Shown: positions 20,744 through 30,515, numbered from the stretch's first letter. The stretch is 64,000 bases of DNA from an uncultured Verrucomicrobiota bacterium (GCA_903869675.1 CAIQAB010000032.1:36258-100257), one strand, 5' to 3'. A program made the numbers and translations. Notes: generated by a model not told the origin, from the letters alone.

Positions 20744-22012
20744 CTAAGAACGTCCGGCGGCCTGAGCGAAAAAATCAGACGCCCCAACCTGTCCTCCCTT
20801 AAACACAATCTCCACCCCGTCCGCCGGGGAACCGGGCGCGCGGGCAAGGCAAAGCGGTGCGCCTGGAGCCAGATGCGCGAGCATCTGCAGAGACTCGATA
20901 CCGAGCGCTCTTCCAGCATAGCTTGAGGTGTCGCCACCAGCCACGACGATGCGTTTGATCCCGGTCCGGGCGATGGCTTCGCGGGCAATCCGCCCCAACA
21001 TTGTGCCAAGTCGGTCGGCAGGCAAAGGTGACTTGGCATGCCCCAGACTGGTATAGGCGACTACATCGCGGCCCGCTTGCAGCGACTCGACTATCAGTCC
21101 GAGTGCCGCAGAAAAATCGGTGCAATCCAAAGAAAGGGCAAAACCATCGAAGCCATTTGCACGAGCCCAAGCGATTTGGCCACCGGTCACCGGCGAGCAA
21201 CTCCCGGAGAGCACCAGCAATGAAGATGCCGCAGGGGCCGCCATCGGGTATGGACGGGCGCTAGTTCGCCAATGCGAGGCCAACGCCACCCCGAGTCCCG
21301 ACGAGCCAACAGAAAACACCGGGCCACCTTCGGAGAGACTGTCAATCAAAGCTCCGACACGCGACAAGTGGCGGCCATTAAGCCCGTCAAAAAGCACGAT
21401 TTCATGACCGCCAGTCACCAATTTCTGAAGGATAGCGGAGTTCTCTTCAAAGGACCGCTCCAAATCAGTGACATCCACCAAGCCAATAGACCTAGCTGTC
21501 TGCTTGCCCAGATGAACTCGAAGGTCGGCTTCCATCATCGGAGTAACGGGGTGCTTGCTCACCGAGGGATGGCGGTCCAAACGATGGATACAACCGTTGC
21601 TGCCAATACCGTAGCGCGCGAAAAGGTTTCCGAAGGCACAGTAACGCCCAAGCGCAGGCGCAGCCACTAGCAGCGGGACAAACGGCTTTCCAAAAACGGC
21701 CGCACCGACGTCAATCGCACGCCCTATGCTGCCGACGGCAGGCGAAGAATCGAAGGTGGAGCAGACCTTGTAGTGGACGTGGCTTGGGCCAAGCTCGCGT
21801 AACGCACCGAAGGCCGGACGCAACACCGACTCCATTGTATCCGGCGCGAGCGAACGAGTAAGGCCGGCGACTCCGATCGCATCCAGTCCGACGCATTGCG
21901 CAGCGGAAGGAGGATCCAGAAAAAGCCGGGTGCGCAGACCAGCACGCGCGAGCGATTCGAGCGCGTCTGTGGCACCCGTGAAATCATCGGCGAAGTAAGC
22001 GAGGCGCAACAT
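20744..22012 (-). CDS. Four-carbon acid sugar kinase family (DUF1537) kinase
   Basis: 422 residues. The N-terminal domain opens with the hallmark YFADDFTGATDALE (~5-18). The C-terminal nucleotide-binding domain has SGSCSPVTGGQ and VVAGGDTSSYAGRALG. Family members phosphorylate erythronate, threonate, 3-oxo-tetronate or 3-oxo-isoapionate at the terminal hydroxyl. The gene starts 3 bases after the stop of the RuBisCO-like protein gene. That pairing is known from the D-apionate pathway, where the kinase makes 3-oxo-isoapionate 4-phosphate (OiaK). I infer a 3-oxo sugar acid as substrate but cannot tell which. Confidence 0.88.
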   Translation of the reverse strand: MLRLAYFADDFTGATDALESLARAGLRTRLFLDPPSAAQCVGLDAIGVAGLTRSLAPDTMESVLRPAFGALRELGPSHVHYKVCSTFDSSPAVGSIGRAIDVGAAVFGKPFVPLLVAAPALGRYCAFGNLFARYGIGSNGCIHRLDRHPSVSKHPVTPMMEADLRVHLGKQTARSIGLVDVTDLERSFEENSAILQKLVTGGHEIVLFDGLNGRHLSRVGALIDSLSEGGPVFSVGSSGLGVALASHWRTSARPYPMAAPAASSLLVLSGSCSPVTGGQIAWARANGFDGFALSLDCTDFSAALGLIVESLQAGRDVVAYTSLGHAKSPLPADRLGTMLGRIAREAIARTGIKRIVVAGGDTSSYAGRALGIESLQMLAHLAPGAPLCLARAPGSPADGVEIVFKGGQVGASDFFAQAAGRS

Positions 22013-22015
22013 GAG

Positions 22016-23266
22016 CTAAGACGTGCCCTGGCCGAACTTGGCCGCCGATTTCGCAAGCTCAGGATACTTCGCAACGGCATCTGCGAAGGAAAGCCCTTCC
22101 ACCGCCGCCTGCCACCATAGGCGGAGGGAACGCACACCCGCAGTTGGACCATCAGGATGGGCCTGAATGCCGCCGCCAGCCATGTAGAGTAAATCTTTCG
22201 TCCGAGTCCGGCGCCAGGTCTCCGGCGCCTGACCACCCCACTGACCGGAGGACACGACCGGAATCAACGGTTTACCCAACGGTTCAGTCGCTAGACACGC
22301 TGCGATTGAACGGACAACAGAGTCGTCAGGCTCCCAAAACTTGTTCGCGATGCCGTTAACGTGCAATTGGTCCACCCCAGCCAAGCGCCAGAATTTCTGG
22401 TAGGCGGTAAATTCTATGCCGAGCAACGGGTGCCGATTGAGCATGCCCCAACCGTTGCGGTGCCCGTGGATGGGAAGCTGGCCTCGATCACATATGCGCT
22501 TTGAGCCGACCAGACCCACGCTGTTCAAACTCAACATGACACAGGTGCCTCCAGCTGACACCACTTTATCGTAGTGGCGCTGCATTGCGTCGTGCTCATC
22601 GCTGATGTTGAAGGCATACATCGCCTTCTTTCCGGTGCGCTGGGCGTGATCATTGATCACCCGCATGACGGCATCCACTCTCGCCGCGAAAGGCGAGTGC
22701 GGTGGATCAGCCATCAGCTCGTCATCCTTTAGAAAATCGATGCCTGCCTCAACCAGCTCCTTTACCATCAAAGCCGTCTGCTCCGGGGTCAGTCCGATAC
22801 TGGGCTTGATAATAGTGCCAATCAGCGGGCGATCCATTACGCCAGTCAAGTGGCGGCACCCATCGATACCAAATGCCGGGCCGCGAAAAGCCCCCGCAAA
22901 AGACATAGGCACATCGAAGTCCACCAGCTTTAGTCCGGAAAATTGGGCCAGTTCGTAGAGATTGCCTTGGAGGGTGGAGACGAGCGCGGCTAGGTTTGTG
23001 CCGAAATTCTCAATAGACCAAGAAACGACGACCTCAGCTCGTCGATAGAGGGATGCGGGCGCCCGGCCGGTGGGGAGCGAGCACACAGCAACGCTTTCCA
23101 ATTCAGTGATACTTTCGACGCGCGCGGCGAAGCGCTGCCTGAGCTCAGCGGTTTCGCCCGGCACGGCGACAAAAGTTCCGGAGGACTGCTCGCCAGCGAG
23201 AGTGGCGGCAGCTTTGGCCACCGGAAGGTGGGTCTCAATCAGGTAAGTGGCGGTGACTCTTTCCAT
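22016..23266 (-). CDS. RuBisCO-like protein (form IV), sugar-acid-phosphate type
   Basis: 416 residues. Aligned by eye to RuBisCO large subunit: Lys154 (=K175) in GTIIKPSIGL, Ser156 in place of K177, Lys180-Asp182-Glu183 (=K201/D203/E204, the carbamate-Mg site) in FLKDDEL, His269-Arg270 (=H294/R295) in HGHRNGWG, His302 (=H327), Lys309 (near K334), Ser339 (=S379) and Gly364-366 (=G403/404). The metal site is intact, but the K177 change fits a non-carboxylating form IV protein. The HGHRNGWGMLNRHPLLG and NKFWEPDDSVV blocks resemble RLPs that act on 3-oxo-isoapionate 4-phosphate (OiaX/OiaT). The adjoining DUF1537 kinase supports this. Reaction not proven. Confidence 0.9.
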   Translation of the reverse strand: MERVTATYLIETHLPVAKAAATLAGEQSSGTFVAVPGETAELRQRFAARVESITELESVAVCSLPTGRAPASLYRRAEVVVSWSIENFGTNLAALVSTLQGNLYELAQFSGLKLVDFDVPMSFAGAFRGPAFGIDGCRHLTGVMDRPLIGTIIKPSIGLTPEQTALMVKELVEAGIDFLKDDELMADPPHSPFAARVDAVMRVINDHAQRTGKKAMYAFNISDEHDAMQRHYDKVVSAGGTCVMLSLNSVGLVGSKRICDRGQLPIHGHRNGWGMLNRHPLLGIEFTAYQKFWRLAGVDQLHVNGIANKFWEPDDSVVRSIAACLATEPLGKPLIPVVSSGQWGGQAPETWRRTRTKDLLYMAGGGIQAHPDGPTAGVRSLRLWWQAAVEGLSFADAVAKYPELAKSAAKFGQGTS

Positions 23267-23268
23267 GG

Positions 23269-24381
23269 TCAGACGAGATTGATTTTGGCTAGTGCCTCGG
23301 ATGTAGGCTCCATACCAGCACCCGGAGCCTCCGGGGCGACATATGAGCCGTTTCGAACTAGAGCAGGGTGCTTCATCCAGTCACGCAGCCAAGGGATATA
23401 TTCGAGCAAACGGCAACCGGCGTGCGCGAAACTGAGATGCTGATGAACCTGACACATATCGCCTACATGAGGAACCACGGGCAGACTGTAGCTGTGGGCA
23501 AGTTCGGCTACTTGCCACCACTCCGAGACTCCAGCCAGACGGGTCACGTCCGGTTGAACAAAATGAACAGCCCCAGCATGGATAAAATCACGGAACTGGT
23601 GAGCGAGGTAAAGCTGTTCACCTAGTGCGATGGGCGTCTCGATGGACTCGGCCAACCGGCGGTGAGCGAGCACATCGTCAAACGTGGTGGGCTCTTCAAA
23701 CCAAACGACATCGAACTCCGCTAGTCGGCGCCCAAGCCGGATCGCCTCAGGCAACGTGAATTTGCCATTGGCGTCGGTCATGATGCGGATACTCGGACCA
23801 AGTGCTTCGCGAACGGCAGCGAGACGGCGAAGGTCGGTCGAGAGATCAGGGGAACCTACTTTGATCTTCACCGCGCGGTAGCCCTCGGACTCCACCATAC
23901 GCCGGCAATCCGCAACCAGCACATCGATCGGCCAATTTAGCCAACCGCCATCGGTGTTGTAGGCCTCGACCTTTTTGGCGGCTGAACCGCCGAGAAGTTT
24001 CCAGAGCGGCAAACCCGCCGCCTTGGCCTTAAGATCCCACAGTGCGATGTCGATGGCACCGAGCGCAAGATGAGTGATGCCACTGCGGCCGACCCACTGG
24101 ACAGGCGAGTGTTTGTGGAGCTTCTCCCAGAGGAAACGCACCTCGCAGGGATCCTCGCCGAGCAAAAGCGGGCCATAACTGTGGACCGCGCAGTCGACGA
24201 TAAGCTTGTCCGTCGGGAGGTGCGCGTGCGTGCCAGAGAAGCCGAAGCCGATGAGTCTAGTATCGGTATGAATGGCGACGCCTGGGGCTCCCCAATGCGA
24301 AATAGAGTGGGTGCTGTCGGCGATGCCTCCGCGTGTTACCGGGGCATGCAAAATGATCGGCACCAGACGGGTGATCTTCAT
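23269..24381 (-). CDS. Enolase-superfamily (mandelate racemase subgroup) sugar-acid dehydratase-like enzyme
   Basis: 370 residues from the ATG at 24381, which overlaps the GH78 stop as ATGA. The N-terminal capping domain is followed by a TIM barrel with the full catalytic set: K172-x-K174 (AVKIKVG), metal ligands Asp203 (TDAN), Glu229/230 (WFEEP) and Glu255 (ALGEQ), then Asp278 (QPDVTR) and His305 (PHVGD) as the His-Asp dyad. This pattern is typical of acid-sugar dehydratases (galactarate, rhamnonate, fuconate and others). The substrate cannot be read from sequence. The RLP gene starts 2 bases after its stop, so its product probably belongs to the same route. Confidence 0.85.
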   Translation of the reverse strand: MKITRLVPIILHAPVTRGGIADSTHSISHWGAPGVAIHTDTRLIGFGFSGTHAHLPTDKLIVDCAVHSYGPLLLGEDPCEVRFLWEKLHKHSPVQWVGRSGITHLALGAIDIALWDLKAKAAGLPLWKLLGGSAAKKVEAYNTDGGWLNWPIDVLVADCRRMVESEGYRAVKIKVGSPDLSTDLRRLAAVREALGPSIRIMTDANGKFTLPEAIRLGRRLAEFDVVWFEEPTTFDDVLAHRRLAESIETPIALGEQLYLAHQFRDFIHAGAVHFVQPDVTRLAGVSEWWQVAELAHSYSLPVVPHVGDMCQVHQHLSFAHAGCRLLEYIPWLRDWMKHPALVRNGSYVAPEAPGAGMEPTSEALAKINLV

Positions 24382-27068
24382 GATGGAACGAGCGTGCTGG
24401 AAACCGTGTAAGTGCCGGCCGGCGCCAGGCACACGGCGAAACCGGCGCCACGCTCCACAATTGCCAAATCATCGGTGCGCGGAATCACATCGGGCGCGCA
24501 GGGCAGGTAAACGCGCGCACGAGTGTTTGCCGGGACTGTGAACGTCCATTCAAAACGGGAATCACGCCGGCGCCACGCGCTGCGGATCTCGCCGTGCAGC
24601 GTGCGGTAATAACCCTGGGCGTGATCCAGACCATCCGCAATGTAAGGACGCAAGATGAACTGCTGGAATCCAGCGACCTCCGGATCGATTTCGATACCGA
24701 GCACATGGCGGAATAACCATTCACCAACTGAACCGAGCGAATAGTGGTTAAACGAGTTCATATGAGGAACAAAGAAGCCCTCTTCCTTGGTCCAGCCGTT
24801 CCACCGCTCCCAAATGGTAGTAGCGCCGTGTTTCACGGGATACAGCCAAGAGGGATAATCATCACGCAGAAGTAGCTTATACGCGACGCTCGCATGTCCG
24901 GTGAGACTAAGAATCGGATTGAGAAAGCTCACACCGATAAAACCGGTGCTGAGGTGCCAGTCGAGCGCGCGGATGTTGTCGACGAGGCGTTCGGCGGCGC
25001 GGACGCGAACCTCTTGCGGGAACAGATTGAACGCGAGCGCGAGAAGGTAGGCGGTCTGCGTTTCGACAGCGAGTTGCCCGTCAGGCAGCAACCACTCCTT
25101 TTGGAAGGCGGCACGCACTTTTTCGAACATCAGCTCAAAGCGCGACGCATCAGCAGAACGGCCGAGCTCGCGAGCAATCTCGGCGAGCTTGGTGCAGTCG
25201 TCGGCCCAATAGGCGGTCGCGACTAGATTTTTCATCGGCGAATGCGTGCCGAAAGAGGTGTCGCTCGGAATGCAAAGCCAGTCGCCGTAGTTGTTGGCGA
25301 GTTGATGGAGACGCAGGCCACCGGGATTGTGCGAGGCGATCCACTCCACCCACTTCACCATCGCGCCATAGTGACGCTCCAGGATGCGGCGGTCACCGTA
25401 AACCCGCCAGAGGGTGTGCGGGATGATGACACCCGCGTCTGCCCAGGCCGCGGCGCCGCCGAGATTTCCCAATCCGATGAAGTTTTCGCCCTCACGCAAA
25501 CGAGGAGCGACATCAGGGAAAATACCCTCGGCCGTCTGCGCGTCTTCGACGTCGATCATCCACTTCGTAAAGAAGGCGGCGACCTCCATATTGTAGGTCG
25601 CGGTGCGCAGGAAAACCTGAGCATCACCCATCCAACCAAGACGTTCGTCGCGTTGCGGACAATCCGTGGGGACAGAGAGAAAGTTGTCTTTCTGCGACCA
25701 AAGGCCGTTCAACCAAAGGCGATTCACTCCCGCGTGCGAACACTCGAAATGGCCAGCCGGGGGCGTCGCGGAATGAATGACACAACCCGTGACAACACCG
25801 GCGGGCGGAGTGCCAGGGTGGCCAGTGAGTTCGACGAACTGGAATCCGTGGAAGGTGAAATGAGGTTGATAAACCTCCTCGGCGTCGCCGCGGGTGACGT
25901 AAATGTCGGTGGCCTTGGCGCGACGCAGATTCTCGACATAGAGCGTGCCGTCGGGGCTGAGGCGTTCTCCGTGGCGGAGGTTTAGCCGCGTGCCGGCCGA
26001 AAGGTTGCGCACGCGGATGCGGACGAAGCCGGAGATGTTCTGGCCAAGATCGTAGATCCAGACACCCGGCGATATTTCGTTACAGGAAACCGGGACGCGC
26101 TCTTCGGTGATGGTGACAGGTTCAGCTCGTTGGGCGACAAGAGGAACAGAGGGGGCAACCACCTCTTTGGCCGCGAGCCAGTCGCGCGAGACGCGTCGGG
26201 CGTCATAAATTTCGCCCATCATCATATCCGAACTGAGGATGGGGCCAGTCGCGCACTGCCACGAACCGTCCGTGCCAAGCGTCAGACGGGATCCGTCGAT
26301 TAGCTCGACTTCGAGTTGGATGAGCAGGGAGTTTTCCAGCGAACCGTAGCGGGCGCGGGTTTCCTGCCAGCCGACGTAGCCCGACCACCAGCCGTCGCCC
26401 AGAGTGGCGGAAAGAGTATTGCGACCAGGAGCAAGCAAGGCCGTGACGTCATAGGTGCGGTATTGGATGCGCTTGTCGTAATCGGTCCACTCGGGCGCGA
26501 AGAGGTCGGCGCCTACACGGCTGGAATTGACGGAGAGATCAACCAAGCCACGGGCGGTGAAGTAAACCGTAGCGCGAGCAACAGCGGCAGGCAGATCGAA
26601 GGCGCGATTAAACACGGCTGGCGTGCCCGGATCAAGGAGCGTGGGAGCAGTGGCCTCCGGATCTTGGCGGATGATCTCGGGGTCGGCGGCGATCCAGCGG
26701 GCGGACCAGTCCGTTGCATCGAGCAGGCCCATGCTCCAGCTGGCCGACACGGAGACGGCCGAGGCGCCGGTTTCGTCCCAGACCTCGACCGACCAGTGAC
26801 AGACCTCACGAGAGCGTAGCGGCGTGCCGGCGTAGACGACGTGCGTCGTCTGGTCGCCGACGACGCGGCCTGAATCCCATCGGTCGAGGCGGCCGGCAGC
26901 CAGCTTCGCGGGCGTGCTGGCGACGCGGACGCGGTAGGCGACCTGCCGCGCGCCGCGTCGCTCGGAGGCGAGTTGCCAACTCAGGCGCGGGGCACGTTCA
27001 TCCAACCCCAGCGGGTCGACAAGGTATTCACAACGCAGACGCGAAACCAAGGTGCCCGGGGAGCTCAT
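24378..27068 (-). CDS. GH78 alpha-L-rhamnosidase, cytoplasmic
   Basis: 896 residues with the full GH78 layout: N-terminal beta-sandwich (CEYLVDPLGLDERAPRLSWQL), alpha-L-rhamnosidase N-domain (WSARWIAADPE, ~145), concanavalin-like domain (~330-440), and the (alpha/alpha)6 barrel with CPQRDERLGWMGDAQVF (~465-482, catalytic acid region) and YSLGSVGEWLF (base region). There is no signal peptide, so it likely trims imported rhamnosides inside the cell, unlike the exported GH106 of the same operon. It overlaps the downstream dehydratase-like gene by 4 bases and starts 5 bases after the transporter stop. Confidence 0.93.
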   Translation of the reverse strand: MSSPGTLVSRLRCEYLVDPLGLDERAPRLSWQLASERRGARQVAYRVRVASTPAKLAAGRLDRWDSGRVVGDQTTHVVYAGTPLRSREVCHWSVEVWDETGASAVSVSASWSMGLLDATDWSARWIAADPEIIRQDPEATAPTLLDPGTPAVFNRAFDLPAAVARATVYFTARGLVDLSVNSSRVGADLFAPEWTDYDKRIQYRTYDVTALLAPGRNTLSATLGDGWWSGYVGWQETRARYGSLENSLLIQLEVELIDGSRLTLGTDGSWQCATGPILSSDMMMGEIYDARRVSRDWLAAKEVVAPSVPLVAQRAEPVTITEERVPVSCNEISPGVWIYDLGQNISGFVRIRVRNLSAGTRLNLRHGERLSPDGTLYVENLRRAKATDIYVTRGDAEEVYQPHFTFHGFQFVELTGHPGTPPAGVVTGCVIHSATPPAGHFECSHAGVNRLWLNGLWSQKDNFLSVPTDCPQRDERLGWMGDAQVFLRTATYNMEVAAFFTKWMIDVEDAQTAEGIFPDVAPRLREGENFIGLGNLGGAAAWADAGVIIPHTLWRVYGDRRILERHYGAMVKWVEWIASHNPGGLRLHQLANNYGDWLCIPSDTSFGTHSPMKNLVATAYWADDCTKLAEIARELGRSADASRFELMFEKVRAAFQKEWLLPDGQLAVETQTAYLLALAFNLFPQEVRVRAAERLVDNIRALDWHLSTGFIGVSFLNPILSLTGHASVAYKLLLRDDYPSWLYPVKHGATTIWERWNGWTKEEGFFVPHMNSFNHYSLGSVGEWLFRHVLGIEIDPEVAGFQQFILRPYIADGLDHAQGYYRTLHGEIRSAWRRRDSRFEWTFTVPANTRARVYLPCAPDVIPRTDDLAIVERGAGFAVCLAPAGTYTVSSTLVPS

Positions 27069-27073
27069 CCAAA

Positions 27074-28360
27074 TTAAGCACGCTCAGCTTCGATCTGCTC
27101 AAGGGATTTGCCGGAGGTGTCGGGCATGAAGAAGAAGCCGACGATGCCGCTGATCGCGAGGAACAGAGTGAGAAGCCCGGCGATTTGCTTGATGCCGGCG
27201 TGGGCGAGCATCGGGACGAAGAAGCTCCAAACACCAAGAATGGTGCGGGCGACGCCGAACGTGATGCCCTGCGCGGTGCCACGCAGCATGGTCGGAAAAA
27301 GTTCCTGGCTGAAAACCTTGTAGAACGCTTCGCCGGAGAGCGCTGCGCTAATGGAAAACAGCAGAATGTTGGCCGTAACCGTGCCGATGTTGAACGGCAT
27401 AACGAGAAACAAGCCATAAGCGGCTACCTGCATGACAGCGCCGACACCCCAGATCAGCTTGCGGGTCTTAAAGTCGCGGTCGGCATAACGCATGAAAATC
27501 GTGATGGTGACGATCATGGTGATCACAAAGTTGGCGCTAGCGAGGCCTACGCTCATCGCCTGACTGCCCGCATTGAGCGTGCTGATGATGTAAGGATTGA
27601 AAATGCCCGCAGTGCCCGCCGCTAGATTCCAGAAAAGATAGATCGTGGCCGTCCATACTAGGGCCCGGAGGTTAGAACCGGTAAACAATGCACTCACGTT
27701 GTGACCGGCGCCCCTGACGGTCTTGGCAGCTTCCTTCCAGCGCGTCGATTCCGCTAGCCCGCGGCGCAGTGCCCAGGTGACAAAGGCGACCACGAATAGA
27801 TGAAGGAAAACGATACGGATTCCGAGCATGCCGAATGAGGACAACGCGAGCGCCATCCAAAGCACGATAACCGGACCGAGACACCAGGCGACTTGGGTGA
27901 AGCCGAGCAGTTTTCCGCGTGCCTTGTCGGGGGCGAATTCACCGACCAGAGCGAGAGAGGTGGGAACGTCTGCACCCACCGCCAGACCGATAATAAAAGT
28001 GCCGATAAAGAGCATCTCGCGATTCACGCAAAACGCGATCATGAGAATGCCGATCGCGTAGACGATCAGGTCATATTGATAGATGCGCTTGCGCCCGAGT
28101 TTGTCCCCGAGCCAGCCACCGATCAGCGCACCAATCGCACAACCGATGGCGTTTGGACCTATGGCTGCGAGAACGCCGACAGCCCCGTCGCTGAGGCCAA
28201 ATTCCTTCTGCAAGATTGCGAGACCCGCGCCAAGGGCGACGATCGAACCGGCGTCGAGGTAGGATGCCATGCCGGCGAGGGCGGACCACTTCCATTGCTG
28301 GGCGGTGATCGCCCCGGAATCGGAAGCGGGACTGACTGATGGGCTGGTTTTTAGGCTCAT
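27074..28360 (-). CDS. MFS sugar/acid transporter
   Basis: 428 residues, 12 hydrophobic segments. The MFS signature GGWLGDKLGRKRIY sits in the first cytoplasmic loop (~85-98) and ESTRWKEAAK in the central loop. It ends close to the GH78 start, so its cargo is probably the rhamnoside that GH78 hydrolyses, or another product of the exported enzymes; this is inferred from context only. Confidence 0.85.
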   Translation of the reverse strand: MSLKTSPSVSPASDSGAITAQQWKWSALAGMASYLDAGSIVALGAGLAILQKEFGLSDGAVGVLAAIGPNAIGCAIGALIGGWLGDKLGRKRIYQYDLIVYAIGILMIAFCVNREMLFIGTFIIGLAVGADVPTSLALVGEFAPDKARGKLLGFTQVAWCLGPVIVLWMALALSSFGMLGIRIVFLHLFVVAFVTWALRRGLAESTRWKEAAKTVRGAGHNVSALFTGSNLRALVWTATIYLFWNLAAGTAGIFNPYIISTLNAGSQAMSVGLASANFVITMIVTITIFMRYADRDFKTRKLIWGVGAVMQVAAYGLFLVMPFNIGTVTANILLFSISAALSGEAFYKVFSQELFPTMLRGTAQGITFGVARTILGVWSFFVPMLAHAGIKQIAGLLTLFLAISGIVGFFFMPDTSGKSLEQIEAERA

Positions 28361-28407
28361 ATTAGTTTATGGGGATTGAGGTAACAAAGGACGGGGAAAG
28401 AGGTAAA

Positions 28408-30498
28408 TCAGCGGATGGGCAACCAGACCGACATGTCGGTATCGCCACGATTGCCCCATGCGTAATAGGGAACGAGTTTCAGCGCAATTGTGCGACTTTC
28501 GAAAGGTGCGATTTCGCGATAAAGCTGCCCCGGTTGCCAGACAATCGGTGGGCGAGCGAGGGCTGGAACGGTGAGCGTGAGAACGTCGGCACCCGCGATC
28601 TTTTCGCGAACAGGCTGGAAAGCTTCAGGTGTCGCCGTTTGGAGGGCGAGCGCGACATCCGGCAAGCGGATGCCCGCCGGAAGATCGTTGGCCTCAACAC
28701 AGTAAACGAGCGGACCGTATCTCACCGCAACTTGGTTGACCGCCTCTTCAACAAAGGGGTTCGCCTCGACAAGCACCGGTTGGAAAGCGAGGGCGAGGCT
28801 AACAGCATCGCCGGCGGACCAGATGCGTTTGACCTCGACGTAGGCACCGGGAGTGAGACCAGTGACCATGGGCTGGCCGTTAATCGCGAGGGTCGCCGCG
28901 CCGGGCTGAAGCCAACCCGGAATGCGCAGGCGCAAGGCGATTTCCTTGGCCGGAGCTTCACCGACCGTGATTTTAATGTTCCCGGACCATGGATAATCCG
29001 TCTCCTGCTTGAGCCGGATCCGGCTGCCATCAAGCCAATGGGTATCGAGGGTCGAGGCAGCGTATAGATGCACCCAGACGGCATCGGTGGAGAGAGTGTA
29101 AACGTAATTGTGCGCCTCGGCGATGGTGCGGACGACATTGGGCGGACAGCAAAAGGAGGACTTGATGTTGGCCATGCGTGTGCGTGACCACCGGAGCGGC
29201 ACATCGAATCCAGAGAGTTTCTTCAGCGGGTTAACGTAGAAATAATGCTCCCCCTCGAGGCTGATGCCGGGAAGCACCCCGTTGTAGAGGGTTCGCTCAA
29301 ATAGATCGGCATAGGCGGCGTCGCCGGTGACGGTTAACATGCGCCAGGTCCACATCCCGTAACCGATAGTGGCGCAGGTCTCGTTATAAGCGGTAAGATT
29401 GGGGAGTTGGTAATTACGACCGTAGGCTTGGTGGACGGTCTTGATGTATTTGTGCTGGGTGTGATCCACGCCATCCGGCGAAGCGCCGTCATAAAGCGCA
29501 CCGGTCATGCCGGTGACGTAGAGCTTACGGGTGGCGACATTATCCGCGAGGGTGGTGAGAGTGTTGAGTAGCGAGATGTCGCCATCCTCGGCAAAGACGT
29601 CAGCGACTCCGGCGTAGAGGTAGTTGGCGCGCACCGCGTGGCCGACGGCCTCGGTCATCGCGCGGAAAGGCATGCGATCCTGATTGTGATCACTGCCGAC
29701 TGACTCGGGAACAAGACTGCGAATCTCGATGAGCTGCTTGCCGAGCTCGAGGTAACGCGGGTCGCGGGTGATGCGGTAAAGCTCGATCACGCCCATGTAA
29801 TGCGACGGACAGATCGCATTTTCAGCGAGCTCCTCGGGGTGCTCCTTGCAGAGCCGATCGATGTAGTCAGCGGCCTTGCGCGCGAGATCAAGCAGGTTGG
29901 TTTTGCCGGTGGCGCGATAGTGGAGGCAAGCGGTCGTGATGAGATGCCCCATGTTGTAGGTCTCGAAGTGCTCGCGATCCTCGAACTCTTTGGAGACGGC
30001 GCCGACCTGGCCGCGACGCTGAGGGATGATTTTCTGCGTGTGCAGATATCCATCCTCGCGCTGGGCCTTCGCGATAACGGCGATCATGTCATCCATGCGG
30101 CGATCAAGCTCGGGCGCGGGGGCGAGCGCATAGATCTGAACGAGCGCCTCAAACCACTTGAGCAAGTCGCCGTCATTAAAAGGCGGACCATGGGGTTTGC
30201 CGTCGCCACGACCCTCACCGAGACCGGCGGCCATCAAAAAATTATCCCAGGCGTGACTCTGGTTGGGATCCGAAAAGATGGTCCACATGTGCGGGATCAT
30301 CGTATCACGGCACACATCGAAGCGTTCCCCGAGCAAGCCCCCGTTCCAACGCACGTCGGCGAGGTCGGGCATGTAGAACTTGGCCTGCGGCGAACGAGTC
30401 GTGTCGATCAAGGACTTCTCCGCAGCGCGCAAAAAGGACGAGCTCCCGCCAAAGGATAGCATTAACAGAGCGGAAATTAAAAAGCGGGCGGGCTTCAT
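28408..30498 (-). CDS. GH127-family (beta-L-arabinofuranosidase / acerase-like) hydrolase, exported
   Basis: 696 residues from the ATG at 30498 (signal peptide LISALLMLSFGGSSSFLRA). Former DUF1680. The (alpha/alpha)6 barrel contains the zinc-cysteine catalytic centre: Glu373-x-Cys375 (NETCATIGYG) and Cys450-Cys451 (SSFCCPPNVVR), equivalent to E338, C340, C417 and C418 of the Bifidobacterium enzyme, so it should be active. HAVRANYLYAGVADV and the C-terminal beta-sandwich also fit. GH127 includes beta-L-arabinofuranosidase and, in RG-II loci, an aceric-acid-releasing enzyme. It lies 17 bases after the FGGY kinase gene. Confidence 0.88.
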   Translation of the reverse strand: MKPARFLISALLMLSFGGSSSFLRAAEKSLIDTTRSPQAKFYMPDLADVRWNGGLLGERFDVCRDTMIPHMWTIFSDPNQSHAWDNFLMAAGLGEGRGDGKPHGPPFNDGDLLKWFEALVQIYALAPAPELDRRMDDMIAVIAKAQREDGYLHTQKIIPQRRGQVGAVSKEFEDREHFETYNMGHLITTACLHYRATGKTNLLDLARKAADYIDRLCKEHPEELAENAICPSHYMGVIELYRITRDPRYLELGKQLIEIRSLVPESVGSDHNQDRMPFRAMTEAVGHAVRANYLYAGVADVFAEDGDISLLNTLTTLADNVATRKLYVTGMTGALYDGASPDGVDHTQHKYIKTVHQAYGRNYQLPNLTAYNETCATIGYGMWTWRMLTVTGDAAYADLFERTLYNGVLPGISLEGEHYFYVNPLKKLSGFDVPLRWSRTRMANIKSSFCCPPNVVRTIAEAHNYVYTLSTDAVWVHLYAASTLDTHWLDGSRIRLKQETDYPWSGNIKITVGEAPAKEIALRLRIPGWLQPGAATLAINGQPMVTGLTPGAYVEVKRIWSAGDAVSLALAFQPVLVEANPFVEEAVNQVAVRYGPLVYCVEANDLPAGIRLPDVALALQTATPEAFQPVREKIAGADVLTLTVPALARPPIVWQPGQLYREIAPFESRTIALKLVPYYAWGNRGDTDMSVWLPIR

Positions 30499-30515
30499 TC
30501 GAGTGAACACATGCG

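Noticed and set aside
22016..23266. True CO2-fixing RuBisCO
   Set aside because: Ser replaces K177, the length is short (416 residues), and no phosphoribulokinase or small subunit is near; the neighbours are sugar-acid genes.
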